Notes under the pieces: model-generated
What the model saw: only the letters and a program-made list of their open reading frames with translations
Database searches by the model: none
Told to the model about the DNA's origin: nothing
Position numbers and translations under genes: made by a program
Shown: in pieces, positions 12,922 through 13,689 of the stretch
Position numbering within the stretch: position 1 is the first letter of the stretch
How the letters are laid out: the number at the start of each line of letters is the position of its first letter
NCBI GenBank assembly: GCA_964356135.1
Contig: CAYHGV010000080.1
Coordinates: 1-13,689, forward strand
Reading direction: 5' to 3'
Source: CAYHGV01 sp964356135
GTDB taxonomy: Bacteria > Hydrothermota > Tepidihabitantia > CAYHGV01
DNA: 13,689 nt

Positions 12922-13689
12922 ATGATGCGGTATGTGTTTGTTTGGCTTTTGGGTTTGGTGTCGATTGCCCCGGCGCAGATAAATTTCACCGATGTAACCG
13001 ATGGAGTCGGATTAAGCGGTGCGGCATCGGGAAAGCTTGCGGTTACTGATTATAACCAGGACGGCTATCTCGATATCCTGGTCGGCGGTAATCGCCTTTT
13101 CAAAAACTCCGGACCACCGGACTATACCTTCACAGAAATCACCAATGATATTGGAATCGGTGGTACACCGGTGGCAGGGGGCGTGTTCGGCGATTATGAT
13201 AACGACGGTTCAGTCGACCTCTTCTGTTTTGCCGGTTTAGGTCCCCACGAAATTGTCTGGCATAATCGAGGCGACGGCACCTTTGAGAACGTGACCGATA
13301 CGGTAAACGTTTTTAAGGATACCCTTGATACCGAAGGCGCGGCCTGGGGGTGTTCAACTCAAGACGGGTTCATCGACATTGCTGCTCCGGGTTTTCTCCA
13401 TTTCACCGCGACCGGTTATAAAGGACCCTGGCCCGACCGTTTTTACAAGAACAACCGGGATGGTACATTTTCCGATAAGACCGCGGATGCCGAAGTCGGT
13501 GATTATCCCCGTCTGGCAGGCCGGGCGGTAGCCTGGTGCGATTTCAATAACGACGGCTGGCAGGATTTCTATATCTCGAACTATATCCTTCAGCCTAATC
13601 TCCTCTGGCAGAATGACGGCGATGGGACGTTTACCCAGGTTTCGAAAACGGCCGGCGTTGCAGGGTTTAATACCAACGGATATTATGGA
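12922..13689 (+). CDS. Secreted FG-GAP/VCBS-repeat (CRTAC1-like) protein, partial at right edge
   Basis: The frame from ATG 12922 (or 12925) stays open to the window edge, 256 codons. MMRYVFVWLLGLVSIAPAQ is a clear signal peptide with a likely cut after APAQ. The mature part 'INFTDVTDGVGL' and the repeated 'NRGDGTFENVTD', 'NNRDGTFSDKTA' and 'NDGDGTFTQVS' blocks are typical of the VCBS/FG-GAP beta-propellers found with ASPIC/UnbV domains (CRTAC1-like). Calcium loops are DYNQDGYLD, DYDNDGSVD and DFNNDGWQD; a fourth, CSTQDGFID, has lost its first acidic residues. It likely acts outside the cell or on the surface; ligand and activity are unknown. It follows the Asp-box gene by 20 bp with a good ribosome-binding site, so the two may form one transcript. 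The C-terminus is not in the window. Confidence 0.85.
   Translation, partial: MMRYVFVWLLGLVSIAPAQINFTDVTDGVGLSGAASGKLAVTDYNQDGYLDILVGGNRLFKNSGPPDYTFTEITNDIGIGGTPVAGGVFGDYDNDGSVDLFCFAGLGPHEIVWHNRGDGTFENVTDTVNVFKDTLDTEGAAWGCSTQDGFIDIAAPGFLHFTATGYKGPWPDRFYKNNRDGTFSDKTADAEVGDYPRLAGRAVAWCDFNNDGWQDFYISNYILQPNLLWQNDGDGTFTQVSKTAGVAGFNTNGYYG

Noticed and set aside
1..13689. CRISPR array, insertion sequence or prophage
   Set aside because: No regularly spaced repeats, transposase, integrase or phage structural motifs were seen; dut and RNase H occur here in a housekeeping-type operon.

Overview
The window looks like a piece of chromosome from an uncultured, probably outer-membrane-bearing bacterium. 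Three signs point to a poorly sampled candidate phylum of the FCB/WOR-3 type. These are secreted FG-GAP/VCBS-repeat proteins at both ends, Asp-box and Por-like C-terminal 'sorting' domains, and LpxL/HtrB-type acyltransferases. The phylum is an inference from style only; no marker in the window fixes it.

Left part (about 1-6713, all on the minus strand; transcription runs right to left). A zinc-ribbon coiled-coil protein is followed by an RNase HI-like protein, an LpxL/PatA-type acyltransferase, dUTPase (dut), a CDP-alcohol phosphatidyltransferase, a second LpxL/PatA-type acyltransferase and a GT4 glycosyltransferase that resembles PimA. Several junctions are 4-bp ATGA overlaps, and a TTGACA-16-TATACT promoter sits directly before the phosphatidyltransferase. 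The order phosphatidyltransferase - acyltransferase - GT4 mannosyltransferase-like matches the mycobacterial pgsA1-patA-pimA block. Downstream lies a decayed area: an orphan, frameshifted C-terminal sorting domain (about 1110-1300), a perfect 10-bp GNRA hairpin, and an FG-GAP secreted protein whose signal peptide is interrupted by an in-frame TAA. That protein runs off the left edge.

Centre (6721-7069). A tRNA-Val(GAC) on the minus strand has its own TTGACA-17-TATAGT promoter and a strong Rho-independent terminator. The terminator ends only 7 bp before the zinc-ribbon gene. Divergently, a TTGACT-17-TAAGAT promoter drives the plus-strand genes; a perfect 8-bp inverted repeat overlaps its -35 box, and a 27-codon ORF begins about where transcription should start.

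Right part (7070-13689, plus strand). cmk, plsC and rpsA (six S1 domains) form a compact housekeeping operon of nucleotide, phospholipid and translation functions. A 365-bp stretch without a convincing gene follows, then mtaB (tRNA ms2t6A methylthiotransferase), a secreted Asp-box protein with a C-terminal sorting domain, and the start of a second FG-GAP/VCBS secreted protein cut by the right edge.

Taken together, the most interesting theme is membrane glycolipid synthesis (CDP-alcohol transferase, two paralogous acyltransferases, PimA-like GT4, with PlsC on the other strand) beside a secreted-protein repertoire that shows active gene decay.
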